DNA of 64,000 bases from Emydura subglobosa. Lineage: Eukaryota; Chordata; Testudines; Chelidae. The stretch is taken from NCBI GenBank assembly GCA_007922225.1, contig ML679958.1:55942838-56006837 (forward strand), in the 5' to 3' direction. Shown one piece after another: positions 39,301 through 47,153 of this stretch (position 1 is the stretch's first letter; each line of letters begins with the position of its first letter). The notes beneath the pieces were generated by a model. The model saw only the letters and a program-made list of their open reading frames with translations. It made no database searches and was not told the DNA's origin. The position numbers and the translations under genes were made by a program.

Positions 39301-41575
39301 AATCATTATGATACTGTCACCATTTTTCTTATTTAAATTAGGACAGGTAAAATCCACGATATTTTCTCCCCCTTTCTGCCTGATTTTCAGCTGCATGGCT
39401 AAATGCTGTCTCTGGTGCTGATTTTCTTATATGGACTAGAACAGCTTGGAAATCTCTTGTATCAACATGGTTTCATCTTTGTGAGTGGCTATATTGACTA
39501 TAGTTAGGTTAAACCTTATTGATCTTGATAAGAATTGGCACTTCATAGTGCTTGAAAAGCAAAATAAATAACTGTTAATCTATTGGGACATCAGCTGCAC
39601 TGTTACATTATGGAAGATACAGTCTTGCCCCCCTCCTTTCAATGTGGATGGCTTGGATGTAGCTAGAAGTGCTCATGGTTTCTAAGGAAGGGCACTAGCA
39701 TCCCCATTTGATGATCCTCAGATTGATATTGACTTCAATATGTGGCTATAATTTATAATGGGACACATCACAAGATCATGGTCATTGTCTGAAAATGTGA
39801 CAGTTGTAGGCTGTCCCATTAATTGTCCTTGAAGACCAACAGTAAGATAAAAGTAGCATCAAAAGTAGGTATTAAGTCTTAATGTTAAAGTTCATAATAA
39901 AGGCTGTACTTTTAGATATGGGTAGATAAAAGTTTTTCAGTGCCTTTTATTCTGAGGTCCAGATACAGTAATTTGGGCTTCCAAAGATGCTACTTTCATT
40001 TAAAATGTGAAAATACCTAGATACAAATGCTTTAAAGTGGAGTATTCCAGTTTCTCCCTCCCCGTGTGTAAAACTAGTCAAAGTTCTATCAAATTTTATC
40101 CATAAGAAAGTGTGCAAAGAGCATATAATTAAATAAAAAATTAAAAGTTAAAATATATATGATAGAGCTTTGTTTTGTAAATGTGCGTGTGATACTCCAC
40201 TCATTTTCAGCTGTGTGAGATGGGACCTTTTAACTATAGCTTGTTCTAATGATTGTTTTTCAGTTATGCATGTACTGAATGATTCTGTCCTTTTCTGAAT
40301 TGAGTAAGAAGTTTGGGGAGAAATGTATTAAAATTCTACTAAAATATTGTTTTTTCATTGCTTTTGGTTTTTCTTGGTTGAAAAATATAAATAATAGATG
40401 TGAAATAGAGCAATATTTTGTTGTTTCATATAGGCATTTTTGCTTGAAGTGTTTTTTTTCCTCAGATGAAAAGAGATAGTGATGAAGAAACAGAGGAAGA
40501 GAAGCCCCCTAAAGTTAAAAAGAGAAGCCCTTATGGAGAGTGGCAGGAAGTTAAACAAGAAACTGATGTTGCGCAGGAAGAGGCCGTGTTAGTTCCACAA
40601 GATACCTCCCACAAAGTATCTAAAAAGACAACTCCTTATGGAAATTGGGAGGCAGTTACAGAAAAGGAAGATCCATAGTAAGTGTCCATTTATCGTAAGT
40701 ATTTATAAGATATCTATCACCTTGCTATACCAGAGGCCCTATACTATAGCGCCAAAAACTGCATTCCTCACTCAGGCAGTGTTAACACTCATGTCAGTGG
40801 GAGTTTAGCCTCAGAAAAGACTCAAGGATTTTACCAATGGTGAGTATTTAAAAAGTAGTTTTGATTCTTTTTTTAATGCTGAAATAATCAAAGGTAAACT
40901 TCACAAATTGCTGGTGACTTAGTGGATGGTTGTTTTCGATGGATCTAGCATTCAGATGCCATGGACCAGATCTGTAAGTGTGGTTTTGTAGGCACCATTC
41001 TGGGTGTGAATGAAAATTGGCATGCACACAATTTTTTTTACCTTTAAAAATTTGAGTAGCAATATTTACTATTATAGGACTTACATGAGCAACATGCTTA
41101 AGTGTTTACAGGACTGGGGTCTCAGTTTGCTACTTTTGTCTAAAACACCCTACCATTTGCCAGCTCACCCAGGGCACATAAAATATTTATTTTTTGCCAG
41201 ATTATCATGTTCCTGATAAGGATGGGCTAGTAGACTTTGAACCCAGGTTATAAAATTTCATAATGATTTTGTAGGGCTGCTATGAAAATAAAAATGCTGT
41301 CTGCATTCTGTGTTGCAACTCCTGTTCTTGTCATCTAACAGTTATTTTTTTTAACCTCCACTCCTAGTGCAAAAGTGGACTTGGAGCTTCCCAGTACAGA
41401 GAGTGACTGTCTACCTCTACCAGTGCTCCAGGTTCCAGAGGATGCAAAAGTGATATTTAAAGAAAAAACAGTCACCTCCCTGGGAGACCTGACGGAAGGG
41501 GTACCAATCTTCAAAAAGAGAAAATTTGAAAATGGAAAATCTAGAAACTTACGACAAAGACCAAGTGATCAGTAA
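12345..41575 (+). CDS. WBP4: WBP4 (FBP21), WW domain-binding protein 4, complete coding gene in 10 exons
   Basis: Spliceosome-associated protein of the U2/pre-catalytic complexes; its WW domains bind proline-rich splicing factors in the nucleus (family knowledge). Joining exons 12345-12346, 19638-19710, 21618-21680, 21780-21903, 22694-22864, 23923-23978, 26536-26602, 37761-37924, 40466-40677 and 41368-41575 gives 1140 nt, 379 residues plus stop, near the roughly 376 of human. All junctions have GT/AG sites and compatible phases. Visible parts: U1-type C2H2 finger (C13, C16, H30, H36) after [12 protein letters not shown]; Lys/Glu-rich helix to about residue 113; WW1 with W126 and W148 around YYYN; WW2 with W167 and W189, again with YYYN; acidic low-complexity region; twin PYGxW motifs (PYGEW, PYGNW); C-terminal basic tail ending NLRQRPSDQ. 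The start codon is split AT|G across intron 1. No frame damage seen. Confidence 0.96.
12700..13600. other. WBP4 intron 1, nothing recognised
   Basis: Single-copy-looking AT-rich sequence without sites I can support. Confidence 0.5.
13600..14700. repeat. dispersed repeat, LTR-like, copy 1
   Basis: The part from about 14055 to 14690 is colinear with 51905-52560: shared GGTCACTCTG, TAGTAAAGGAATTTCTTA-like and CCACAGTCA, TCCTTGGGGTTGGGCCA / TCCTTGGGTTGGGCCA, and GATGGCTTCTCA in order. No coding capacity. Length and AT-rich end suggest an LTR, but ends were not fixed. Confidence 0.6.
15089..15345. repeat. inverted-repeat MITE-like element
   Basis: CAATCCCACAAATAGCTAAG with GCATGTGCTTAAC at the left; GGGACTACTTAGTGCATATA and GAGCATGTATATACG at the right read as imperfect inverted halves. 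Confidence 0.5.
15450..15620. repeat. GGTGAAATCCTGG-type palindromic repeat
   Basis: GGTGAAATCCTGGCTCCATG and TTCAATGGGGCCAAGATTTC form imperfect inverted halves around TTGTCATTGACTTCAATGG, a frequent reptile MITE pattern. Confidence 0.55.
16194..18185 (-). pseudogene. CR1 ORF2, reverse transcriptase portion
   Basis: Uninterrupted 663-codon stretch with all RT blocks, including FADD, and the C-terminal CR1 domain up to the stop at 16194. It belongs to the longer ORF2 that starts near 19070, so as a protein it lacks the endonuclease because of the upstream TAG codons. Confidence 0.9.
18195..19070 (-). pseudogene. CR1 ORF2, endonuclease portion broken by in-frame TAG codons
   Basis: Same frame as the RT part. 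Segments 19070-18831, 18803-18600 and 18530-18195 read as APE-type endonuclease, separated by TAG codons. No frameshift is present. Confidence 0.88.
19611..19637 (+). repeat. (TTTA)5 microsatellite forming the WBP4 exon 2 acceptor tract
   Basis: Five TTTA units (19611-19630), then TTTTTAG, preceded by a CT-rich run (about 19588-19609). It is directly at the splice site that supplies the last base of the start codon. Confidence 0.9.
19638..19710 (+). CDS. WBP4: WBP4 exon 2: start methionine and zinc-finger cysteines
   Basis: Codes residues 1-25 together with the two bases of exon 1. It contains both finger cysteines (C13, C16). The acceptor TTTTTAG ends at 19637 and is preceded by a (TTTA)n run; the donor is GTATGT at 19711. 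Phase 0 exit after Lys-Pro. Confidence 0.93.
20068..20557. mobile_element. AT-rich non-autonomous hAT-like element
   Basis: Flanked by a perfect 8-bp duplication CCTTGAAG (20060-20067 and 20558-20565). Imperfect inverted ends: CAGGGTTGGCAA with GTAAATACC inside, and GGTAAATACCATG...ATCCTTG at the right. Confidence 0.7.
20570..21610. other. WBP4 intron 2, nothing further recognised
   Basis: No exon or clear repeat between the hAT element and exon 3. Confidence 0.5.
21618..21680 (+). CDS. WBP4: WBP4 exon 3: zinc-finger histidines
   Basis: Codes residues 26-46 beginning [15 protein letters not shown], which supplies H30 and H36 of the U1-type finger. Acceptor TTTAAG, donor GTAATT. It is followed by a very short intron of 99 bp. 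Confidence 0.94.
21780..21903 (+). CDS. WBP4: WBP4 exon 4: charged helical segment
   Basis: Codes residues 47-87, beginning [19 protein letters not shown] and ending LKRLGVKS, a Lys/Glu/Ala-rich stretch predicted helical. Acceptor TTGTAG, donor GTAGTT (weak). Exit in phase 1. Confidence 0.93.
22694..22864 (+). CDS. WBP4: WBP4 exon 5: Lys-rich linker and most of WW1
   Basis: Residues 88-144. A Lys/Glu-rich run (about 98-113) resembling a nuclear localisation signal is followed by [16 protein letters not shown], the first half of WW1 with W126. Acceptor CTTAAG, donor GTAAAT, phase 1 exit. Confidence 0.93.
23634..23745. repeat. palindromic MITE-like repeat
   Basis: CATACCCTTACTCCAC (about 23648) is mirrored by GTGGAGTAAGGGAATACC (about 23705), within WBP4 intron 5. 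Confidence 0.5.
23923..23978 (+). CDS. WBP4: WBP4 exon 6: end of WW1
   Basis: Completes the split Glu codon, then [10 protein letters not shown], carrying the second WW tryptophan (W148) and the closing proline. Acceptor TTTTAAG, donor GTAATC, phase 0 exit after Met163. Confidence 0.92.
23980..26530. other. WBP4 intron 6, mostly unrecognised
   Basis: Apart from the repeat at 24905-25030 only short low-complexity runs (TATA-rich at 25840-25860) are seen. Confidence 0.5.
24905..25030. repeat. dispersed repeat with GACAAGCTTTTGAGCTAC motif
   Basis: ACAAGGTGGGTGAGATAATC, TTTTATTCAACTAACTTCTG and GACAAGCTTTTGAGCTACAC form a pattern I associate with a widespread reptile SINE-like repeat. The name is not certain. 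Confidence 0.4.
26536..26602 (+). CDS. WBP4: WBP4 exon 7: first half of WW2
   Basis: Residues 164-185, [18 protein letters not shown] and on, with W167. Acceptor CATTAG, donor GTAAGC, phase 1 exit. The intron that follows is 11.2 kb and stuffed with transposable elements. Confidence 0.93.
27035..28620 (-). mobile_element. L2-clade LINE, minus strand, degenerate
   Basis: On the minus strand the pieces read [49 protein letters not shown] and [11 protein letters not shown] in L2 RT order. The 3' tail at about 27050-27140 (minus: GCATCTAGCACAATAAGG) is typical of L2/CR1-like elements. Several frameshifts and stops. It sits in WBP4 intron 7. Confidence 0.75.
29338..29672 (+). repeat. 5' LTR of the gypsy element
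   Basis: Pairs with 34031-34375: shared GGGAGGCCATGCAGAGCC, GCTGTGGAGAATAGG, CTATTTAA and CTTGCCTCCTG in the same order. A CTATTTAA box and a CTCTGAT-CAGCCA motif are the likely promoter. Edges are approximate. Confidence 0.8.
29936..30760 (+). pseudogene. gypsy gag remnant
   Basis: Fragments such as [40 protein letters not shown] and [15 protein letters not shown] lie in different frames. The knuckle region (about 30680-30730) no longer has a full CCHC pattern. Confidence 0.75.
30925..31240 (+). pseudogene. gypsy protease remnant
   Basis: Reads [15 protein letters not shown] followed by a stop, then [18 protein letters not shown] and [11 protein letters not shown]. The expected Asp-Ser-Gly active site is Asn-Ser-Arg, so catalytic residues are lost as well as the frame. 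Confidence 0.7.
31430..32120 (+). pseudogene. gypsy reverse transcriptase remnant
   Basis: Fragments: a YDLxP-like opening region at 31440-31620; then, after a frame change, [20 protein letters not shown]; then [13 protein letters not shown] with the catalytic FDD pair, and [20 protein letters not shown]. Broken by at least two frameshifts between 31620 and 31860. Confidence 0.82.
32698..33513 (+). pseudogene. gypsy integrase, longest open part of the element
   Basis: 271 codons open. Shows the His/Cys finger ([10 protein letters not shown] ... CDLC) and the catalytic core with Asp in LTLDFLVEL, Asp in [10 protein letters not shown] and Glu in [10 protein letters not shown], so the DDE triad is still readable. 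The frame is lost after HRLDLMN, before the chromodomain. Confidence 0.85.
33690..33990 (+). pseudogene. gypsy integrase C-terminus and chromodomain remnant
   Basis: Shows [20 protein letters not shown], then [10 protein letters not shown] and, after a frame change, [19 protein letters not shown], the W-E-P pattern of a chromodomain. This places the element with the chromovirus-like gypsy group. Confidence 0.7.
34031..34375 (+). repeat. 3' LTR of the gypsy element
   Basis: Begins TGATGTAGGGAC directly after a purine-rich tract and matches the 5' copy through to CTTGCCTCCTG. Contains a CCTATTTAA TATA-like box. Confidence 0.8.
34376..35980. other. WBP4 intron 7 between gypsy and hAT elements
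   Basis: 34820-35060 shows weak inverted symmetry (CTTGTGTACACTTG; CCATTGATAACAATGG) like a decayed MITE. Nothing else supported. Confidence 0.4.
35993..36329. mobile_element. non-autonomous hAT element with 8-bp target duplication
   Basis: Inverted ends CAGTGGTTCTCAACCT and GAGAACCCCTG. Flanked by ATCTAAAG (35985-35992) and TTCTAAAG (36330-36337), an 8-bp duplication with one mismatch, the hAT length. Confidence 0.85.
36340..36538 (-). mobile_element. Cry-type SINE with a full fold-back (inverted) duplication
   Basis: The minus-strand head reads GTAGCCGTGTTAGTCTGTAT and then GACTAACAAATTTAA, the cryptodiran tRNA-derived SINE. The body is present twice head to head: 36341-36412 and 36426-36502 are reverse complements with a 13-nt loop between them. 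The whole unit is bracketed by one target duplication, CTGTTCTAAAGAA (36327-36339) and CTGTTTTAAAGAA (36539-36551). Confidence 0.85.
36555..37750. other. WBP4 intron 7, last part, nothing recognised
   Basis: AT-rich, no clear repeat before exon 8. Confidence 0.5.
37761..37924 (+). CDS. WBP4: WBP4 exon 8: end of WW2 and acidic region
   Basis: Codes [10 protein letters not shown] (W189, closing WW2) followed by a Ser/Asp/Glu-rich tract ending KRKTDFK. Acceptor GAACAG with a poor pyrimidine tract, donor GTAAGT. It begins in phase 1, fitting exon 7. Confidence 0.9.
38100..39350 (-). repeat. LTR-like block, minus strand
   Basis: Minus-strand reading gives CCAAT-type boxes (plus: CTGATTGGTTGC, GACCAATCAG), a TATATAAGG-like box and AATAAAGAGACATTTTG at about 38255. 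That order suits U3-R-U5. Ends and target duplication are not established. Confidence 0.4.
39360..40460. other. WBP4 intron 8, nothing recognised
   Basis: No supported exon or repeat between the LTR-like block and exon 9. Confidence 0.5.
40466..40677 (+). CDS. WBP4: WBP4 exon 9: PYGEW/PYGNW repeat region
   Basis: Residues 241-310. Two copies of a KKxxPYGxW motif ([12 protein letters not shown] and [12 protein letters not shown]) about 36 residues apart. Acceptor CCTCAG, donor GTAAGT at 40678. Reading through the donor meets a TAG, so the splice is needed to continue. Confidence 0.93.
41368..41575 (+). CDS. WBP4: WBP4 exon 10: C-terminal exon with stop
   Basis: Completes a Tyr codon, then [14 protein letters not shown] and on to the conserved [14 protein letters not shown] and [17 protein letters not shown], with TAA at 41573-41575. 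Acceptor CTCCTAG. Confidence 0.95.
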
Positions 41576-41714
41576 TAATTTAAGAAAGTATTATAGATGC
41601 TGTTTAAACTAGAGAGGGTCTAAAGTTACTATTTTAAACAAGCTTTTTTAAAGAAAACGTTGATTAGAAATTAAGAATTTATAGTTACTCAAAAATGTAT
41701 TGGATGTGAATAGT

Positions 41715-41720
41715 AATAAA
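41715..41720 (+). terminator. WBP4: WBP4 polyadenylation signal AATAAA
   Basis: First AATAAA after the WBP4 stop codon, 140 nt downstream, followed by T/GT-rich sequence (41750-41760, 41800-41820) suitable as a downstream element. Confidence 0.6.
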
Positions 41721-41729
41721 TTTATTATT

Positions 41730-43115
41730 TTTATGTTGATGTGATTATATTTTGTTTTCTGAATGGATAATTGCACAATTTATGTAGTGTTGTTATTTTG
41801 TTGTTATACATTTGTTATTTTAACCCTGTTATCTGAATTTAATTTGGTCAGTGTGTGCTACTTAAAATACAATACAATATTTAAGTTTTTGACTCCTCTC
41901 CTAGGTATATAGGAATACATCAATGCATAGCTTGGAAAAATCTGGTACAGAGCATTTATGTGAACATAAGAAGTGGATAAGCAGTGGTGCACTAGGACCC
42001 ATGTACTAGAAAATAGAATTAAGACGCAGTATGATATATGCAGAGTGGCCTTCCAGTAAATGTGCTTTGATTTAATGGTTACAAAATTGAAGGTGATGAG
42101 AGTACAACAACTCCAGGCATAGTTTGAGATTTTCAAAGCCAAGTTAGGGGAATGAGCCACACAGATTCCATTTATTTTGAAAGGGAGTTTCAGAATGTTT
42201 GAAAATCTCAACCAAGTGAATCTAATTGAGATTCATGGAAATCAATTCTGTACATACATGATAAATATATTGCAATTAGAGATTCAAACCTTGTTCTGAT
42301 TAATCTGTTTTTCATGATACCAGCATAAGTACCACCTCAGTTTCAGACCTCTTTCTGTGGTATCTTCCTCATTGTATTTTTTACTATGTATTGGTGTCTC
42401 TATGATTTTATTTCCAGTTACACATTTGTTTTCTTTCTTCTCTCCATATTTTCTTTGTCTGTTTCCATGTCAGTCAGGAATGTCACACACTGGTTTCATG
42501 AACAAGTACTTCAAAGTTGGAGTCATGCTCCAGTGCACAACACTATTTTAGTAGCTGTTGCTTGTCTGAATTGTTCAGATGAGTGCACTGCCTAACTACA
42601 GACAATGCCAGATTACTGATCATAGATGCTGGTACAGACCATGTGGATAGTGATCCCAACATGTGTACTTACATTGGGAAAAGAAAACAGAAGGATGATG
42701 AACGTAGTTATTGTAGAGCTGTCACAGAAAGCTGCAGCTGGCTATCAGCTCAAAGTCCGTGATGTAAATTAAACACTTTGTTAAATCTAAAATTCACAAA
42801 TGGAGTTTTCTATTTTTTCAGATGACAGTTTAACATCAACAAAGGTCCATGGACTGCAAAAGAAGATGGGTATACATAGTGCTTCCGAAACTGCTGGTTG
42901 TGATCCACTGGGGGGGAGCAGTGTGTGTGTCACAGAGTTTCTAATGAAGAACTAGTGTGGGTTCATAATGTGTACTGTCGCCACTTCTAAAGTCACCAGT
43001 ACCTTTTTAGAGAGGGTCTCAGTCAATTATAGAGCATGTGTACAAGCTATGAAGTATTATAGATACAATGTGGTGTACCTTCTAAATGCCAGTCCTGCAC
43101 TTCTTTACTCTGCCT
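41730..43115. other. WBP4 3' flank, nothing recognised
   Basis: Intergenic AT-rich sequence. Upstream exons of the death-domain gene could hide here, but none could be supported by frame plus splice sites. Confidence 0.45.
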
Positions 43116-43119
43116 TGAG

Positions 43120-43392
43120 CAAAGGCAATGTCTGCGTGGTCCCACCGTTCATACAGTCTGCACTAGCATGCTGTGCTATCCCTCTCCTGTGTGAACATGG
43201 CTGGCGTAAACTATAAGATACCCAGTTCCCATGAACTTAGGCCTCTTTTAAACAAGACTATTTTAATGCAAACTAGATACTTTTTAGTTTGTGTCAGCAG
43301 CATCCACATGGGGGATTACAGTGCAGCATGCTAGTGCATACTACAGTTCACACCCCCATAGTCTGTACTGTGGAGGCGTGTAGACAAACCCA
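43120..43392. mobile_element. inverted-repeat MITE
   Basis: CTGCACTAGCATGCTGTGCT (from about 43160) mirrors GTGCAGCATGCTAGTGCATA (from about 43322). The right end TGGAGGCGTGTAGACAAACC resembles turtle hAT-MITE ends. Confidence 0.6.
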
Positions 43393-43394
43393 AA

Positions 43395-44755
43395 GAGTTC
43401 AGGATTGGGGACCTTGACCTATAGCTGTAAATTTATAATTGGGATTGTTAATTTTTTTTTTGTTTTTAAAGCTCTGTTATTTTCCGTGGATGTAGAGAGG
43501 AATTAAGTGATTACAGATTTGATTCCCTGTGTGCTACTTGTGTTGCATTGTCATAGCAATTGTGTTTGCTTTGGCACCTGCCATGCTGTGAGACATTTCA
43601 AGGAACTGTTTAGTGTCCACTCAGAGATCAGCCCACATAAGAGCAACTTTTCTAGATGCTCTGAATGTCATCATGGTCATAGGTCAAGTAATGGTTAAAT
43701 TTATTCAATGCTAACTTGATCAATAGGAAAAAATACTATGCAGGTAGTGGCCTAGGATACCTGAATTGGTGTGATCATGTAGAAACTGCCTAACTATAGC
43801 TATATGTTGTTTTAAAAATATCTTAAAATGAGAAGTTAAAATTGTTAAAACTTGTGTTCCTTGAGGAGCTGCTGAAAAAAAGGAAACCAGAAACCAAAGA
43901 CCTTGCAATATTCTGAGTTTAATATTTTTTATTATTTTATTATTTTTAGTAAGAAAAAGGATCAGAGGTTTTCTTGATTCACCATGACAATCTTCATTCT
44001 CTTTTCTCAATGGTGGTTCTTCTGATTTTGTATCTAATGGCTGCTAAAGAAGGGGAGTTGAAAAGCCACTACCCCATAACTTATTAAAAATTTAAAAATT
44101 GTTCCATCAGAAGTAAAATTTACAAACTGAGCCAAAATGAGGTGAGAGTCACAGTAAAGTTATGTTAGGATCAGTCTGGCTGCTTTCATTAGGTACATTT
44201 GTATGATAGTAAGTGTTGTTTCTAAAACCTACTTTCCACTTCATGTGAAATGCATCATTTAAGTTCCTTTTCAAAAACACATTAATAATTATATCAGTAT
44301 TATGTCATTTTAAAGTGTAATCTGGGCTCTTAAGAAGCTTCATATTTAAATAGCCATTGTTGCTTTTGGACCATACTCTGGCACTTCAGCAGCTATTTCC
44401 TTATTGCATACCTAAACTAAATATTTTCTGATCACATACAGAAGTGTTACCTCATCTGAGAATTAGCTAGGGATACTGATACTCCAGGGCATATTTATGT
44501 CCAGAGCGCACATGCACTGATAACCTCTCCCCCCACCTCCTCGAAAAGTCTCATGCCTTCGGCAATTAGCACTCCAGGAGATTTTATGGTAACTAGTTAT
44601 GCTCTATATATTTTAATCCATCTTTAAATTGCACTTCTTTAGCAGGTCCTTTTAATTTGTCAAACAAAAAAATGTTGTTTTATTGTTTAAAAAGAAATCT
44701 GAGGTGTTTTCTGATCAATCAGTTTCCTCATCTCCTGGTACATTTTATATTTGAA
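43395..44755. other. intergenic, nothing recognised
   Basis: The 63-codon frame at 43507 has no flanking splice sites that make it a convincing exon. Confidence 0.45.
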
Positions 44756-44759
44756 TTGT

Positions 44760-45150
44760 ATTGTTTTTCTGCCTAGATTATAAGCTCCTTGGGACAGGAA
44801 CCATGTCCTCCTTGTTGTGTACAGTGTCATGCACTCTGTCAGCACTATAGTGCACCAATGATTATTGGAGAGAGAGAAAGAGATGATGTGGTCCACAGCA
44901 CTAGAGTGGGACTCAGGAGACCTAGTTCCAGACCCAGGCGCTGCTACTGTCTGGCTCTGTGATCTTGGGAAAGTCACTTCACTACTCTATTTTTGTTTCC
45001 CTTTCCACCTTTTGTCTGCTTCGTCTATTTAGCTGAACTTTTTGGAGTAGGACTGTCTGTTACTAATTGTTATACAGTGCTTAGCACAATAGGGCCTGAT
45101 CTTGGTTGCGGTCTTTAGATGCTAACATAACATTATTTTGTTTGTTTGTT
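44760..45150 (+). repeat. MIR-like SINE and adjoining LINE tail
   Basis: 44890-45000 reads GGGACTCAGGAGACCTAGTT, GATCTTGGGAAAGTCACTTC, the MIR/CORE-SINE signature. It is flanked by AAGCTCCTTGGGACAGG (44783) and a tail GTGCTTAGCACAATAGGG, and ends against a TTTG microsatellite. Confidence 0.7.
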
Positions 45151-45161
45151 TGTTTGTTTGT
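45137..45161 (+). repeat. (TTTG)n microsatellite
   Basis: Six tandem TTTG units at the tail of the MIR-like element. Confidence 0.85.
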
Positions 45162-45489
45162 GTTTTGGCTGATGTGGAACTTATCTGCCAGGAACTCCAC
45201 TGAGACCATCTAATTTTCACTTTGCAACTACCTGATAAGAGTTTGATTCTACACCCTGGGGTCTGAACTCGTCAATTTATTTGAAATCCACTTGTTTCCG
45301 TTTTGAGGAATAGTTGTGTTCAGTGTTTGTATTTGACACGTTACAGTTCTAGAGACCACATCAGATCCAGTTATAATGTTCAGATTTAGGGTTTTTGTCA
45401 AGTCTAACTCTGATCACCACCTGAATTAGAGTCAAACTGGTGAAAATGTCTTTAACCCATCACTAACCCCATGAGACTTCAAGTCATCT

Positions 45490-46330
45490 TCCTCTGTTTT
45501 ATTCTATAAAAGTAATTTTGAGCAACCATTTCTTGACCTACAACTGTCTCCCAACAGTATCTCCCATATGTGCAAATATATATCACCGAATATGCTGCAA
45601 TACCAATGTACGTCTTTTCACCAACCTTTACTACTGAAAATACCCGCTGATGCCTTCATTTCCTCTCAGCTTGACTATTATAGTTCCAAACTCTCCAGAC
45701 TCCAGTGTATGCAGTATGCTCCTGCCAGGCCTGCCTCATGAACACAAGAAGCATAAACACATTACATGTATTTGCAAGCAATTTTCTAGTCATTTCAGGA
45801 TTGACTTCAACTACTCTTTGATCCAGTTCACAATTTCCCTTCTTGAGACAAATTTTACTCAGTTAGTTACACTGATAAAAATTCAGAGTAGCTTAATTGC
45901 AGTTAATCAAAGGAGTTACTATGGATTTACACCAAAATTTGACCCCTTGTTTTTAATTTTTAAAACCTGACATAAACCTAGTCCATCTTAGTTTACTAAT
46001 GTCTCTCTGTTTGCTCCCCTATCTATTTCTTCTTCTGGACTCACTTCCTAAATGTCCTTTCACACAGTCTCAGTACTGTTGGTGCAAGAGCCATCTCCTT
46101 TATAGCTTCTGCCATCTGTAACTGCCTTTTTGTGTTTCTATCTCAAACTCTTTGTCTGCTCCCTTGCATCTACCTTGTAATTCCTCTTTTCCTCTACCTG
46201 CTATTTAACTTTTGACTTGTACTATTTCATTCTGTGATTATATAACCTAGCTCTGTAAAACATTTTGGGATATAGTTTGTATGAAAGTTGCTGTACAAAA
46301 TAAAGCAATACTGTATTGTAAATAAAGAAG
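45490..46330 (+). mobile_element. degenerate L2-like LINE 3' end, plus strand
   Basis: Fragments such as SQLDYYSSKL and a tail with TGTAAAACATTTTGGGAT, GTATGAAAGTTGCTGTACAA and AATAAAG resemble L2-type 3' ends. Highly decayed. Confidence 0.5.
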
Positions 46331-47009
46331 TAATCTCAACAAATTGGAGTTTGAGATGTGTAGTTGCCAAACACAATTTCCAGAAAATGGTATGAAACTT
46401 GTATCAAATCAAACTGGTATCAGATTTATATTTGTAAATGTAGAAATTCTCTATAATAATGTTAGTTTTTTCCCCAAAAAATTATACATGTCAGTTTTGC
46501 CGTTTATTTGCAATCGAATGTTTAAATGGATAAACAGGAACAATAGACTGCTAGAAGTTATATGTTTGGTTTCTTTAAATTCATAATTTGCCATTAAATG
46601 CCAACTAACAATTCTCATTTTAATAACTTCTCCATTTCAAGTACAAAATATTGCCAGCTGCTGAAGTGGAACTGATATGAAAATGCTGAATAAAGCTTAA
46701 GAGGAAAGCCATTGCTGATACTCTTATTCCTATTGTTGAAGATTTTTAAAGCAGCATAAGAAATTTAGACACATCTTCTATTAAAAACCAAGTATACAGT
46801 AAATATAAACTGAAAGAGGTGTGTTACTTCAGAACTGTTTATATGAAATTCTATTCTAACTAAGTTCTTATATCATGTTCATCACCATATTATCTGAGTG
46901 TCTTCCAGTAGTGCATTAACCAGTTACCAGAAATTGCTTTATCCAGTGCACCAATCATGAGTAACAAATGACCTTGGGTTAAAATTGTTAATTTTTAAAT
47001 TTTTAACAG

Positions 47010-47153
47010 AATGTGGTTGGGTTTTGTTGTAGTTACTGCTTAGCAACATCCAAAGTATATATTGGAAAGGATGTTTTTCATGGAACAGATTATCATGAAG
47101 TTGTCTTGACAGTTATTGATCTTCTGGATGAGAAACAACTCAGAAACATTAAG
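47010..47153 (+). CDS. death-domain gene, exon A
   Basis: Open frame NVVGFCCSYCLATSKVY and on to DLLDEKQLRNIK, donor GTTAAG at 47154, phase 0 exit. Two acceptors are possible: TTTTAACAG ending at 47009 (better pyrimidine tract) or TTGTTGTAG ending at 47032, which would remove the first residues. Function unknown. Confidence 0.55.
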